64,000 nucleotides of DNA from Alligator mississippiensis (GCF_030867095.1 NC_081828.1:220193978-220257977); one strand, 5' to 3'. Shown: positions 32,416 through 44,846, numbered from the stretch's first letter. A program made the numbers and translations. Notes: generated from the letters alone by a model not told the origin.

Positions 32416-35400
32416 AAACCCCCAATTACAAACTTAGCCCTTTGGCCTTAGACCAGACACAAACTCTTCCAAGTCCTCACCTGCCCTTGATGCTCTCTGT
32501 TTACAACCCTCCTGTTTGTAGCCCCCACTGTCAAGTGCAGCGCCGTGCGCACTGAGGCTGCGCTGCAGGGACCCAGGGGCTTTGCCGAAAGCTGCAGAGC
32601 CAGCCGCCATCACACACCCGGCTGCCTGGGTCCATCCCCCTGGCACTCCTGGTGCCAGAGCTCCCCTGTCCCAGGTCTGCTGGGCTTTCCCCTGCTGCAC
32701 TCAGCTCCCACCCAGGGCACTGCCGGGCTTGCTCCTTGCAGACGCCAGGCGCCAGGCATTCAGAATCACCCAGACGCCCGCCGCGTGCCTTGCCCGAGCT
32801 CCCGCAGGCTGGCGTTGTATGGGAGCAGTTTCCACTGGCTCCTGCACGACTCTCTGAGGTCACTGTCCCCCCCACTGTGGCCCATGCAGGGCTGCACTCA
32901 TGAGCTTGCAGAGAGGTGCAGGCTCCATGAACCCCCCAAGCACCACTTGCACAGCAGGATGAAGCTCCACCTCAGACCCTGGAAATGCATGGCTTGTCTG
33001 CATCTACAATGCTCCTAGAGAGACCTCCCAGCACTGGCCGGACGTGGGCTGAGCAGAGCTGGGTGGCAGCAGCCCCTTGGGACATTGCAGGAGCTGGTGG
33101 TGATACCTGAGCAGCCATCGGGGTCTAGCGGCGGCAGGCAGAGCAGTCACTTCCTCCGGGGCTGGAGCTGCCCGTCAGGGGTCGTGGGCTCAGGACCAGC
33201 GGGGCCGAGTGCCTGGCCCTGGACTCTGGTGCAGCGCTAGGGGCTCTGGATGCGTCCGGCGCGGCTCCCTCACTCCAGCTGCATCTGGCACCAGGAGCTC
33301 TGGCACTGGCGTGCCGTCGTTGCAGCCCTGCTCGTGCCCAGAGCTCCTCGAGCAGCCTGGACCTGCGGGAACTGGCCTGTGCAAAAGCTGCAGTGCTGGG
33401 TAGCCCTGACCGGCGCCCCGTGTCACTGGCGGGACACCCCTACCGCCTCTTCTACTCCATGCTGCCACCGGGAACCAGGGTCCATCTGGGTGACAGCCCT
33501 CCCGCGTGTCGCTGTGCTGCTGATGGCCAGGACTGCACGCAGGACCTGTGGGGCCGGGGCAAAGGGTCTGCTGCTGTTTGAAGAGACCCAGACCTCCTGG
33601 CCCAGGCAGCGAGGAACATCGTCCACCCAGATCCTGTGCACGTGGGCCTGGCAGCCTGGGCGACCACCTCGGCAGCCCCCGGCTGGCTGGCTCTGCAGGA
33701 GGAGGGGATGTGCCCGCAGCCCAGTTGGCCTGGGGCAGGGAAGCTGCATTTGCTCCGGTGCGCGCAGCACCAGCCCTGGGCTGCAGAGCGGACCCCAGCC
33801 CAGGGGCTCAGGCCCTCTGCTGCCTCCAGGGCCCAGACCTTTCCCTCCTGCTAGAGAGCCCGGGCCCGTTTGGGTTTGAGCACGGCCCCAACCAGGGTCA
33901 CAGAGACACTGCACATGGGGCCGCCTGTCACACGAACCGTAGGTCCACTAGTGCCTGTGGCCTGCAGAGCCGTGGCAGAGAGAAGCTTTAGCGCGAGTCC
34001 ATCCACACAGCCAGCACCTGCACTCACCTCCCCGAGCAAAGGCGATGACCCCACCTGGGGCCCTTCCCCATGGGCTGGCACCTCCTCTGCCATGTCCCAG
34101 GATAGGATACAGAGCATCTGGGTTGCACCTTAACCAGGCACTACAGGCAGGGAGCCGCACGCCCCGGGCCAGAGCCACACTGGGGCTGACAAAGAGCGGC
34201 CCCAGCACGGCCTCACCCCCTGCCCCTTGCTGCCCACACCCTGCTCCAAGCCCTGCCGTTGCACACATATGCACACACCCTGTGATGCGGGGCACTCCAG
34301 GGAGCGTGCAGGGGCCCAGGCAGCCGGCATGCATCACACTAGCCTTGCAGAGCCCTGCTGAAGGCAGCAGCTGTCGCGAGAGCTTGGCTCAGCCACAGAT
34401 CTGGCCCCGCGTCCCTGTGATTGCATCCTGCCTCCCCCAATGCAGACGGCCATTGTCCACCCTGGACCACTTGACAGGCGACCACGCTGCTGAGGAAAAG
34501 GTTTGAGAGGGAGCGCACGGGATGGCTCAGATGGGCACGGCTCTGCCTCTGACAGGGGTTGGCATACAGAGGCAGAGCAGCAGTGCTGGCAGAGACCACT
34601 GGACGTCACGTCTAGTCCAAGGTCCTTAAGTGTAGATGCAGCCTTCAGAGGCCCCTTCCAGCCCTGCTCGATGATTCAACGACCCCTCAGGGCTCGGGGC
34701 CACACGAGGCCCGGGCCTGGGGAATGGGCCTGCGACGCCCTGCTCCATGAAGTGCGAGCACCAGAGGCCAAATGCAGGCGGCGCCGGCAACTTCCCGAGT
34801 CCCTGCAGCTGGCACCCATCCGTCAGTCACACGCAGCCATCGGATCCACGGTGTGGGTGTCCGCCTCGGGGCGGCGGGGAGCCAGGAGCAGAAGGCAGCT
34901 GTTACCCTGCGCCTGCCAGGCCGGGCGGCTGGCGGGACCCTCACGTCACTGGGGGCTTCACAGCTCTTTGCTGGCTGCAGAGGAGCCCTGCAGCCACCCC
35001 CTTTCGGCTGCGATGGACCCAGCACGCTGCGGCTTTCCTGCCCCACAGCTGTGCACTGATCCAGATGTGCAGGGACGGGGCTGTGCTCATGTGCAAGTGC
35101 ACATGCATGTGGGGAGCCCTGGCTGTGGGGCTGGAGGTCCATCCTGCCCCTGGTCTGCAGCTCCCTAGGTGAGGCGGGCGCCGGGCGCTGCACACACCAG
35201 CCAGGGTAGCACCCTGATGTCCCGAGGCTGACACTGCTGCTCCAGACCCCACGAGTCCCACTGAATCACATAGGTCCCTGCCCCTGCACCGCTCCCCATG
35301 CAGTGGCATCGACCCTCCCTGGGCATCCTCCCCAAACTGGCCCTGGCTCTGCAGCCACCCCCTGCTGACCTCCTGGTGCTGCCTGCCCTAGCCGACCCTG

Positions 35401-36514
35401 TGTCACCCACAAAGCTCAGCGCCTCCCTGCCCCGCCATGCTAAACACCACCGCAGACTGCATCTGGCTGCACCTGCCGGGTCACTGTCCAGCGCTTCCCA
35501 GGGGCTCAGCAGCTGCCGGGCTGCTCCTGGGGTCCCCAGCTGCAGGGCACATGCCAAGCACCTGCGCAGCACCTCTGCAGCGTGCAGCCAGGGCCCCATG
35601 GGCAGTGCTTCAGTACGACCGTGCTTGCCTGGCTGTGCCTCAGGCAGGGCTCGAGATACCGCCTGGCCCAGGACCGCACAGAGCTGCCAGGGTTGGGGCA
35701 CCCGGGTGCATGGCGATGGCAAGCAGCGGTGTGCCTGGGCCTGCCCTGCCCGAGGCTCAGTGGCGGTGCAGGCCGGCCCGTGCAGGATGCGTGCGTGGGG
35801 CTGGGCAGGGCCTGGCCTCGGGGTGCTGGGCACAGGGGCTCCATCGGCGTCCTGCAGCACCCTCTGCTGGCCGCCCTGGGGAAGCGCCCCACGCGGAGCC
35901 CACCCCCGCCAGCCCCCACCCTGCCCGGACCCCCGGAGCGGGAGCGGGACTCCAACCGCAGGACCAAAGCTCGCCCCGGAGAGCCGTGAGCAAGCAGGGA
36001 CACTGGGCACGGACAGGACCACGCGCGCCCCCGGACGCCGGGCACAGCCTCTTCTCTGCCCCCATGGAGTCGGTGCCCCCCACCCCATCAGGACAGGGCA
36101 GGTAACCCCCAGGGTACGTGGCTGCCCCATGCACTGGCTGCCCAGGCCCCAGGGAGCACCCCCCGTGGGCTCCCCCCAGCCCCGGGAGACTGTTCCCCAG
36201 AGCCCTCCCTTGCCATTCCCAGAGGCACCAGGACCAACCCTCTCCTCCGTCCGTGGCCAGGCTGGGTTTGGCCCGGGGGGAAGCCAGGTGCAAGCATAGC
36301 CCCGGGCAAACCCGGGGGTCCTTCGCTGCTCCTGAGCCCTGTCCCCCCAGCGAGGCCCAGCCAGGCGGGCAGGGGGAATAGGTCCAGATGCAGACTGCCC
36401 CTGCCCCTGCCCCCCGCACAGCACCTGTGCCCCCATTGCCCCCCAGCTCCACCCTTCGGGCTGGGTGACAGCACTGGGACGCCCTGGCTGAGCTCTTCCT
36501 CCTCCCGCTCCACA
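32416..36514. other. Intergenic, no gene seen
   Basis: GC-rich DNA without recognisable exons. Around 34585-34680 the sequence GACGTCACGTCTAGTCC and GGCCCCTTCCAGCCCTGCTC followed by GATGATTC looks like a short, old CR1 3' end on +. Confidence 0.5.
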
Positions 36515-36620
36515 GACTCGCGGAGTCGGGGGGTGGCAGGGACCTGCGGAGGTCACTCACATCTAGCCCAGGCCCTGCCCGATGCAGGATCAGGCCTAGC
36601 CCAGGCTGCTCCGTGCCCAT
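36515..36620 (-). mobile_element. CR1-like 3' end, antisense (copy 3 of 6)
   Basis: CACAGACTCGCGGAGTCGGG, CACATCTAGCCCAGGCC and GATGCAGGATCAGGCCTAGC match the first 100 bases of copy 1. Only the terminal part is present. Confidence 0.65.
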
Positions 36621-36789
36621 CACACCCGGGCAGGTGCGGGCTCTGGGCAGGGCCTGCCAGGGTGGCTCCCCTCCGCCCCAGCTCAGGACGGGCCCTGGCA
36701 TCCGCGGGCTTCCCAAACTGCACCTGCAACGTGCCGGGGCCAGGGGTCAGGCTGGGGCTGGGGCTGGGGCAGGGTCCAGAGCAGCCAGG

Positions 36790-37440
36790 CTGGCAGGGTC
36801 CTCCAGGGCTCGCACCTAGTCCGGTCCCGACCGGAGGGAGACCCTGACGCACCTGGTCCTCGAGTGCGCCAGGCTGCAGCCCCTGCACCTCCTCCTCCAG
36901 AACCTCTTGCTCAAGTTCTGGCTGCACTACTCCCCGCACCTTTTGGTTTACGCACTCCCCATCCGTCGCCCCACCAAGCCCCGGGACCGACTGGTCAACC
37001 TCCTGCTGGCTCTGGCCAAGCTCATCATCTGGCTATCCAGGAAGGAGGCTCTGGCCGGGAAGGCTCCCGGTCACCTCGGGGCGTTTTTCCTCGGTGTCCT
37101 TCGTGCCCGTCTCCGAGCAGAGCACCACTGGGCAGTAGCCGCCGGCAAGATAAAGCAGTTTGTGGGCCGGTGGGCGCTGTTCGGGGTGCTCTGCTCGGTG
37201 TCCCCCGGGGGAGCACTCGTTTTGAACCTTTGACCCCCCACGTGCACACCCTGTTTTTCTTTGAGTTGTCCCCCGTAACTTTTATTTAAAGGTCGGGAGC
37301 CCAGCCGCCCAATGGAAACAACGGCGGCCCCCGAAGAATTTTCTGTTGTTCATCTGCGAGAGTCATCTGTCCGGCCACAAGCTGGACGCCGGCACAACCA
37401 TCAGCCACCCGACCGGGGTGGCCCTACGATCTCATCGGTT
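36790..37440 (+). mobile_element. Tx1/L1-like LINE, C-terminal end and 3' UTR
   Basis: A frame open from 36820 to the stop at 37233 encodes LTHLVLECARLQPLHLLLQN, then LLLKFWLHYSPHLLVYALPI, LVNLLLALAKLIIWLSRK and WALFGVLCSVSPGGALVLNL. I recognise this as the C terminus of a vertebrate Tx1-like (L1-related) retrotransposon, though I am not certain of the clade. About 137 codons remain without a stop, so this copy is younger than the other LINE pieces here. Its 3' UTR runs to about 37440. Confidence 0.65.
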
Positions 37441-37454
37441 AAACTGAGACTTTT

Positions 37455-37870
37455 CAATAGTCCCTGCCGGAGCCAGGATCAGCCCCACTGAAGCCATCCT
37501 TGTCTGACGTGTTCCTAACACTGCGCAACTGCCAGCCCGTTGCACAGACACCAAGAGCCCCTGACCCTGCCTCAGGGACCGCGCGGACGAGGGTTGCCAG
37601 TGTCCTGCTGCTGCCAGGGGGGCTCATGGGCGCTGCAGAGACCCCAGCCCAAGGCCGAGCCCCCACTGCAGAGGAAGGCAACCCCCCCCGGTCCAGACCA
37701 GTCTGAGCAGGGGTAAATCCCTTCCTGCCCCAGTGCATCGTCGGGCTGAGCAGGGACAAGACCCTCCAGCCTAGACCCTGCAGGGTTGGTGCCAGCAGGA
37801 GCATTGACCCAGCAGCACCCAGTGCTCTGAGGAGAGCAAACCCCTGGACACCTGTAGCAACAGGACGGGG
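37455..37870 (-). mobile_element. CR1-like 3' region, antisense (copy 4 of 6)
   Basis: Shares with copy 5 the blocks TGCCAGTGTCCTGCTGCTGC, AGACCAGTCTGAGCAGGGG, AATCCCTTCCTGCCCCAGTG, GCAAGACCCTCC-like and GGTTGGTGCCAGCAGGAGCA. About 85% identical by eye over 250 bases. Confidence 0.7.
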
Positions 37871-38224
37871 GAATAATTCCCAGCCCCATGTGGCAAAGCC
37901 CAGAAGCCTGGGAGAGCCAGACACCACCGCTCTGCCCCGCCGCCTGGGGACTGCAAACACCGCCGCACGGCACGGCACCTCTCCCGCTGCGCAGCCAGAG
38001 CTCCCTGTCCACGTCCCCTCCATAATCTCCCCGGTGCATTAATCCTCTTTCATATCCAAGCCAGGTGTGGAGCTCCCCTTCCTTCTCTGCTGCTGAGCAG
38101 GGTCCTCTCAGCTTCCACCTGCTCTTCCCACCACCTCCCGGCAGTTTGGGGAGGGCGGAGCAGCTCCTGGGTTTCCAGCTGTTGCTCTTTACCATGCACT
38201 GCAGCCACCCTACACCTAGATCAT

Positions 38225-38945
38225 CCCTGCCCAGTGACTGCCCAACCTCCCCGTGACACCTCCAGTGATGGAGAGTCCCCCTTTCCCTGGTGTCTCCCCC
38301 ACGGCCTCCCTGCTCCGACAGCGCAGAGGTTCCTGAGGTCTGACCTAAACCTGCTTTGCTGCAACTTCCAGCTGCTGCTGGTGCCCTGCTCCCTGCAGCA
38401 GGAGAGGAAAGGCGCTTTCTGCCTGTAGCCTTCAAATCTCTGAAGAGACGCCATAAAGAAACTTTCTCAGCACCTTTTCCTCAAGCTGAACACGCCTAAC
38501 TCCTTCAGCCTCCTCGTGTGATCTGCCCTCGGTCATCCGCTGCCCACCTCTGGACTTTGTCTGATCACCTTCTCCTTCTGTGTGTCTGCATCATGCTGCA
38601 GACTCCTATCGAGTCTGTGGTCTACCAACACGCCCATCCACCCCATTTGGTATTTGCTGCCATCCATCCCGTTTGGTATTAGTGTTCCTGACAACTCCTC
38701 CCGATGTAGCACCGTACATTTGTCCACACTGAACTTCGTCCCGTTAGCTCCAGCCCAGCTTTCCAACCTGCCAGGATCCTTCTGAATTGCACTCTCAACC
38801 TCCAGCGTGTCTTTCCCAGTCTCATGCCATCCACAGACTTGCTCAGAAAGCTTTCTGCACGGGCATCTGAATTGTTAATGAACACCTTGAACATCACCAG
38901 GCCCAGGACTGTGACCCCTTTAGGACAACCAGTCTGACTCTAGAG
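38225..38945 (-). mobile_element. CR1 LINE 3' half, antisense
   Basis: On + it shows the familiar antisense CR1 run: CTGACCTAAACCTGCTTTGC, TCTGAAGAGACGCCATAAAG, ACATTTGTCCACACTGAACT, ATGCCATCCACAGACTTGCT and AATGAACACCTTGAACATCA then CCAGGCCCAGGACTG. The 3' end is at the low-coordinate side. 5'-truncated at about 38945. Confidence 0.85.
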
Positions 38946-41426
38946 CCACTTCCCGGGGTTTCTGCACCCCTAGATCCTCTGCAAGCTCCGCGACGCAGCC
39001 ACTGCAGCAGTGGGAACCGCGGGAGCTGCCCGTGGCTCTGGGGTGGCTGCAGGAACCCAGGCCTGCGAGCAGCGTATGGGGGTTGGAGGTGCTCGACCTT
39101 CCCGAGCTGCCTTAACCCAGTGCGGTTCACTGGGGCCGCCTGCCCCAGCAGCGTTCACCACCTGCCCATGTCTCCTCTGCAGCACTGACCAGCAGCAACA
39201 CACTGTGTCCATCTGGGTCACGGGGCAAGAGCCCAGGGCAGGTCCCTGCAGGCCCCACCGGACCCACCCCAGGGGTGCCTGGGCCAGCAGGTGCTTGCAC
39301 TTCCCCATGTCGGAGACCCCCAGGACGGCTGCCCCTGCCTCAACCAGTGCACCAGGCTGCACTCCCAGGGGCTTCTCTCCAACCCCACCGGCTCTCACCC
39401 CAGCACCCACCACTTTCATCCTCCTCCTCCTCCTCACTGTGCCTAGCAAGACCCTGCATGTACTGGAGAGCCAAGATGCAGGCCCCAACCTCAGCCATGG
39501 ATGGGCCTGGCGCAGGAGGAAGGGCTCTGGCTCTGCAGGGGTGGCTCTGCGGGGTGCAAAGGGCCTGGCCTCCCTCAGCAGAATGGGAAACCCCGTCCCC
39601 GGAGCATGGAGCAGCCTGGACGGCCGCTGGAGAGACACGAGCTGCTTCCTCTCTGCATCAGCCTGGGTGGGCTTGCAGCGTGCACCGAACGTGCCTGTTC
39701 TCAGCCCACCCCCGTTTCCAGCCCCACAGGCCTGTGCCATGCAGTGAGCGTGCTCGTTCCCGCCCCCTTGCCTCGGCGCGGCAGAAGGGGACAGGCCCTG
39801 GGGAGGGGGTGTCATGCACTTCCCAGGGACTTTGCTCAGGACTCCAGCAATTGCACGGCCTCTCCAGCCCTGTGTGCTGGTCCCGGGTGCAGATGACTCG
39901 TGGCCCTGTGGACCGGGAGAGCAGGCCTGTGGGGTGGTAGAGCTAAGCCTCACCTGGTGGGTCTGTCTCAGCAGCAGTCAGGTCCCCTGGGCCCTAGTGG
40001 GTCTCTCGTTCCTCCTTCGCCCTGGTTTCGCTGTCCCTGCGTCCCGTCTGTGTCCGGGGTCCTGTTACCCTGCCCCGTGCAGCAGATCCGCTCCGTGCAG
40101 CCGTCCTTTCCACCTCAGCGGGCAGCAGCCCAGGACGGCAGGGGACTGAGGTCCTAAAGTCATTTTCAGCAACCTCGTGGAGACCTCCCCTAGCACCTGC
40201 CACTGCATGGCCCTGTCCTCCCTGTCCCCAGATACAGCCTCTGGGGTCTGCCCCGCAGCATGTGGGAGGTGGGGAGCTGGGGCTGCCTTCCTTGGCCAGG
40301 GAAGGGGAAGCAGGGCAGGGAGGGAAGGGGGCCTGGAGCCACCCAGGGAGGGAGGTGAGGTGTGGTCCGGGGTGGGGAGAGGGCACGGATGGTTTCCCTG
40401 CCCCAGCCAGAGCCCTCGAAGGACCATCCCTGCTGCGCTGGGGACTGGCACACGAGCGGCGGTCGGGCATCCCAGTTGGTTTCCCCAGTCCTGGGTCTGG
40501 ACCAGCCATAAGCAGCTCGCAGCTGAGGGGCTGCAGCCAGGAGCTCCCAGACCAGCTCCCGCCGCTGCGCTGGCGCGGGATGGGCAGGATGTGGACTTCT
40601 GCAAAAGTCAGGCCAGCAGAGCCCAGGGGGTCGCATCCTGCCCAGCCCTGCCTGCACCGTCCCAGACAAGGGCCTGTCTGACCGCTCTCAAGCACCGCAC
40701 AAGGTGCCCACAGCCCTGGCCCTGCCCCAGGTCCGGCAGGCAGCGAGGGCCCAGCCAGCACCCTGCTGCAGTGGGACAGGGCGGAGGTGGTTCACGCTCC
40801 AGGGACCCCAGGCAGAGAACCGCGTCCCTGCCAAGGACGTGAAACCCCAGGACCCGGCAGGCTGATCAGACCCCGGGGCTGCCCAACCCCAGGCGCGGTG
40901 ATGGGTTGCGAGCACATAACCGTACCCACTTCCTGCAGCCTGTCGTGGCTCTGCACGGAGCCAGCGCTCAGCGCCTTCCCTGCTGCTAGAGCAGGAGCCG
41001 CGCCGGTGGGAGCGGGGATGCTCACAGCACCCGGGGCCGTGGGGTCCTGTCACTGCAACACGTGGCCCAAGGACCCAGCAATGAGGTGTCTCTGCCCACC
41101 CAGTAGCTGCATCTGGGGCCAAGCTCCCCCACTTACCCCCTGCCGTGCACAGCTTGCTGCATGGCCCAGCACGGCCTGCGACAGCCCCCGAGGAGGGACG
41201 GGCTCCACAGGCCTGGCTCTGAGCATCTCCCCCCTGCAACCAGGGACTGAAGGGCTTTGAGCCAAACCACCCCCTTCTGCACGCCCAGCCCGGGGCCTAG
41301 TCCCCATCACTCTCCGTGGCACCCCCACCCGTGCAGGCAGGAAGCATCTGGCTGGAGGGGGCGGCCACGGTCCCGGCGCTGCGTGGGACGCAGCCCGTGG
41401 CAGGGAGGATTAGGCAAAGACCAGGG
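38946..41426. other. Intergenic downstream of ASB10, no gene seen
   Basis: GC-rich DNA without supported features. Confidence 0.5.
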
Positions 41427-41432
41427 TTTATT
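41427..41432 (-). terminator. ASB10 polyadenylation signal
   Basis: TTTATT on +, AATAAA on -, about 125 bases after the ASB10 stop codon, giving a short 3' UTR. Confidence 0.75.
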
Positions 41433-41555
41433 CCTCAAAGTCCCTGTGGTACAAAAGGGGGCGCGGGAAGAGGCACAGAGGGCAGGAGCAGGAGCCACAC
41501 AGCACATCTCGGAGGGCAGACACAGGCCAGGCTGGCGCAGACGGGGCAGCAGCCC

Positions 41556-41741
41556 TTAGTAGACAACGTCCTCGAAGTCGAGCAGCAGGAAGCGGAGCAG
41601 GGCGGGGGGCAGCCCCAGGCGCGGCGCGGCCAGCAGCACCCGGCCCTCCAGGTGGGTGCGGAGCGTGCAACGCGCCAGGTGCTGCAGGGAGCGCGGCTGC
41701 TGCCCCAGCGCGAACAACGACTGGTAGAAACCCTGGTGTTT
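41556..41741 (-). CDS. ASB10: ASB10 last exon: SOCS box
   Basis: The acceptor is CTTCTTGCAG; the exon starts in phase 0 with KHQGFYQSLFALGQQPRSLQ and ends LLLDFEDVVY before the stop. Confidence 0.95.
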   Translation of the reverse strand, partial: KHQGFYQSLFALGQQPRSLQHLARCTLRTHLEGRVLLAAPRLGLPPALLRFLLLDFEDVVY

Positions 41742-44700
41742 CTGCAAGAAGAGGGCAGGGTGTCGGCGCCAAGGGGCGAACAGGACCCCAGCCCCAGGGC
41801 ACGGGGCACAACCCCACCGGCACTGAACAAGGAGCTCTCCCCGTGCCCCCTGCCACACTCCCGCTCCCAGGGGAGCGCCTGCCCGAGTGGGAGCCCCCAG
41901 GCCCGGGCAGCCCCGTCCGCACCTGCAGGGTGTCGGGGGGAACGGCCTCTGCCCACTCGTCGGAGACGCGCACGCGGTCGTAGCTGTTGATCAGGGCCTC
42001 GATGACGCGGGGGGCGGCGTGGCAGTACCGCAGCACCTGCGCCGGGGCGGGGTGGGGAGGGTCAGGGCTGGGCACCGCACAGCGCCACGGCTGCCTGGGT
42101 TCAACACCCCAAGCGTGGCACCGGAGGAAGTACCGTGCCCAGCCGGGGTCATGACACGCAACACGTGCCACGGGCAGGTCCCTGCTGTCCGGGGGTGCCG
42201 TGCCCAGGCGTGGCAGGATGCCCGGGCCACGGGGCTGAGCTGGGCGAGGCAGACCCCCACCCAGCCCCCGGCTCTGACTCCCCGCCACCCAGGCCACTGG
42301 TAGCTGTCAGAGCCAATCCGGCTGCAGAGTGATCCTCATTATCTGGTGTTAATAGGAGATTAATTAGTGTTAATTGTTGATTTTCCTGTATTTTCCCAAA
42401 GGGGAGAGCAATCTGCCGATCTCCGGGCTGGGTAATTATTGCTGCTCGGGAATTAAGACAGATGGTTAACCCTTTGCGTGCTGCTGCCCTGCGCCATGGA
42501 GGCAGCCAGCACTGGCGGGGAGCCTGGGGAGTCCTGACCCCATGCCCATGTTCACATTGCCCCAGTGCCCCTGCTGCCCCTGCCACGCACCCTCCTTGGG
42601 GGCTGGCAGCAGCCCCTGCCTCTGCCATGCTTCCCCTTCCCACCCCATCCCCCCTGTCCTGAAGGCTTGTCCACACCAGGGCAGGGGTAGGCCCGGCGTG
42701 GTGGGGGACGGGTGGAGGACCAGAGCTCTGCCCGGGAAAAAGGCATCTTAGCCCACAGCAGGATGGTGGAGCCCCCAATAGCCAGGGGAGCCCGTGAGTG
42801 CCTCCTGGCCACACTGCTAAGCCACACACATGCACGCATAGACCTACCCATGCATGCACACACAGGCTTGTACATGCAGACACATACACAAGTGCGCGCA
42901 CACACATGCACAGGCCACGAGGGCTTCACACCTTGGTGAGGGAGCCGGGCCAGACACGCACAGCGCCGTGGTTGAGCAGGGCGCGCACCATGCGCTCAGG
43001 CTGGTGGAGCAGCTTGTAGGCAGCCACTTGCAGCACGTTGTGCATGGCCGTGTTGCCGCTGTAGTTCATGATGTTGACGCTGGCGCCATGGTCCAGCAGC
43101 AGCTCCACCACACGCGCATTAGCCACCTTGCAGGCCAGGTGCAGCGGGCGCTGCAGATCGCGGTCGGGCACGTCCACGCGGGCCCCGTGCTCCACCAGCT
43201 GCTGGCACACCTCGAAGTAGCGCTCGATGTCCTCGGGCCCGTGGGGCTGCGCGCAGGCGGCATGCAGCGGCATCTGGCCCTCCTCGTTCTCAGCGTCCAC
43301 AGCGGCACCGTAGCGCAGCAGCAGGCCCACGTGCTCGGGCAGGCCGTGTCGGGCCACCACGTGCAGTGGCGAGTCCTCCTCGTCCTCCGTGGCCACACTC
43401 ACGCTGGCACCGCTCTGCAGCAGCAGCCGGGCACACCTGAGCAGGGGCAGCGCTCAGCCATGAGCCCCTGGCCCAGCACCCCGTTTCCCTCCCACCGGAG
43501 TCTGGCCCCACCACCCTTTGCCCCTTTCTGCCACCCCGGAGCCTGGCTGGAGCTGCCCCCAGGTCCCGGCTAGGGGCACAGGATGAGCCCTGTCCATCTG
43601 GAGGGGCGCTGGGCCCCCAGCAGCTCCAGCACCCAGCATTGCCTCCCGGCTCCGCCGTCCTCCTGCCCCTCGTGCCCGCTGGGACTCACTCAAGGGAGCC
43701 AGGGCTCTTGCAGAGGTGCAACGGCTGGTAGCCATCCTCGGACACGGCCTGCGGGTCGGCGCCGAAGCCCAGGAGCAGGCGCGCACAGTCGGTGTGGGCG
43801 GCCGCGCAGGCCTCGTGCAGCGCCGTCTTGCCGCTGGGCGCAAAGTCCACGGCCGCGCCCCGCAGCAGCAGGAAGCGCAGGCAGTCGGCGTAGCCGCGTC
43901 CCGCTGTGATGTGCAGCGGCGTGGTCAGCTCCTGCTCGTAGGTCAGTGACCACAGCCCTGCGGGGCAGTGGGGGGTCAGTGGGGCAGCATCGGGCACCAG
44001 ACCCCTGGACAGGCCCAGATGCCCTCGCTCTGCCCTAGTCCATACAACACCCAGAGGCCTGGGAGCTTGTGCTAGGGAGCAGGAAAGGAGGTCTGCGAGG
44101 GGTCCCAAGCGCTGTCTGCAGCTCTAGCCCAGGCAGGGCAGGCAAGACTGGGGTGAGGGCACGGGCAGGGGACGGGGCAGGACGGTGGCAGCAGGGCTGG
44201 TCAGGGAGGAGGGGATGCGACAGGCAGGAGCCAAGGGCTCTGGAGGCAGAGACACCCCTGCCCCCTCCAGACAGCAACAGCAGCTCTCTGCACCCCAATC
44301 AGGACCCCAACCCCACCAACATCAGTCTCAAACCCCCACCGCGGGACTGGTGACACCCCTGAACCAGCCTCAGAGTCAGCATGTGCACCCCACACCCAGC
44401 CTCAGACACCCCATGGCCAAAAACATCCCTGGTGCAGATAGTGGCAGCTCCACCCCAGGCAATGCCCCCACGGGCAGGTGCCACCCACCACCCACTGCAG
44501 CCCCCCAGCACCCAGTCTCTGCCCCCGGGGCCTGGCACGCGGTGCAACCAGGCCGTGCCCGCCGGTAGCCCCAGCCCACCCTGCCCAGTGCCGGCAGAGG
44601 GGCCGTACGGAGGCAGCGGAAATTGAAGCGGTAATTCTTCCACTCCTCCAGGTCGCTGGTGTCGAAGACGGCGTTAGGGCCAAGCGCGGCCTGTGGGTCG

Positions 44701-44846
44701 CCGAGCAGCCGGGACAGGGCGCCCACGTCCCCCTCCACCAGCGCCTGCCAGTACGCCCAGGCAGGGCCCTCCGCCTTCTTGGTCACGATGGGGTCTGGAT
44801 ACCACCGGGCCGGCTGCCGGCCCCCGGTCTGCGCACAGCTGCCCAT
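41556..44846 (-). CDS. ASB10: ASB10, ankyrin repeat and SOCS box protein 10 (proximal first exon)
   Basis: Substrate adaptor that links targets to an Elongin B/C-Cullin 5 ubiquitin ligase. Exons 44609-44846, 43690-43957, 42932-43436, 41923-42036 and 41556-41741 join without a break to encode 436 residues. The N-terminal part PIVTKKAEGPAWAYWQALVE and AVFDTSDLEEWKNYRFNFR follows human ASB10 as I remember it. Ankyrin repeats span about 85-330 (TTPLHITAGRGYADCLRFLL; TALHEACAAAHTDCARLLL; PLHLACKVANARVVELLLDH). The SOCS box is at about 383-436, with the BC box SLQHLARCTLRTHL, the Cul5-box-like LGLPPALLRFLLLDF and the end DFEDVVY. A second first exon at 47114-47435 gives a 464-residue form. Intact, and collinear with IQCA1L on the same strand. 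Confidence 0.95.
41923..42036 (-). CDS. ASB10: ASB10 exon 4
   Basis: 38 codons in phase 0, VLRYCHAAPRVIEALINSYD to AVPPDTLQ, with acceptor GGCGCAG and donor GTGCGG. Confidence 0.95.
42295..42480. promoter_or_regulatory. Strong candidate enhancer in ASB10 intron
   Basis: An AT-rich island between exons 3 and 4 with CCTCATTATCTGGTGTTAAT, GGAGATTAATTAGTGTTAAT, GGGTAATTATTGCTGC and GGGAATTAAGACAGATGG. It has several TAAT cores and no repeat similarity, like the islands in AGAP3. Confidence 0.48.
42820..42912. repeat. CACATGCA-rich simple repeat
   Basis: Degenerate ACACATGCACGCATAG and ACACACATGCACAGGC units in an ASB10 intron. Confidence 0.85.
42932..43436 (-). CDS. ASB10: ASB10 exon 3: ankyrin repeats
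   Basis: It begins with the third base of a Glu codon, then CARLLLQSGASVSVATEDEE, and ends NHGAVRVWPGSLTK at the donor GTGTGA. It holds most of the ankyrin repeats. Confidence 0.95.
43690..43957 (-). CDS. ASB10: ASB10 exon 2: first ankyrin repeats
   Basis: The first two bases complete a codon begun in either first exon, then LWSLTYEQELTTPLHITAGR. The donor is GA|GTGAGT. It is the common acceptor for both first exons. Confidence 0.95.
44609..44846 (-). CDS. ASB10: ASB10 proximal first coding exon
   Basis: The ATG at 44846 gives MGSCAQTGGRQPARWYPDPI. The donor C|GTACGG leaves phase 1, so the joined codon is CGG (Arg). The start is the first in-frame ATG; the following residues resemble one human isoform. 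Confidence 0.88.
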
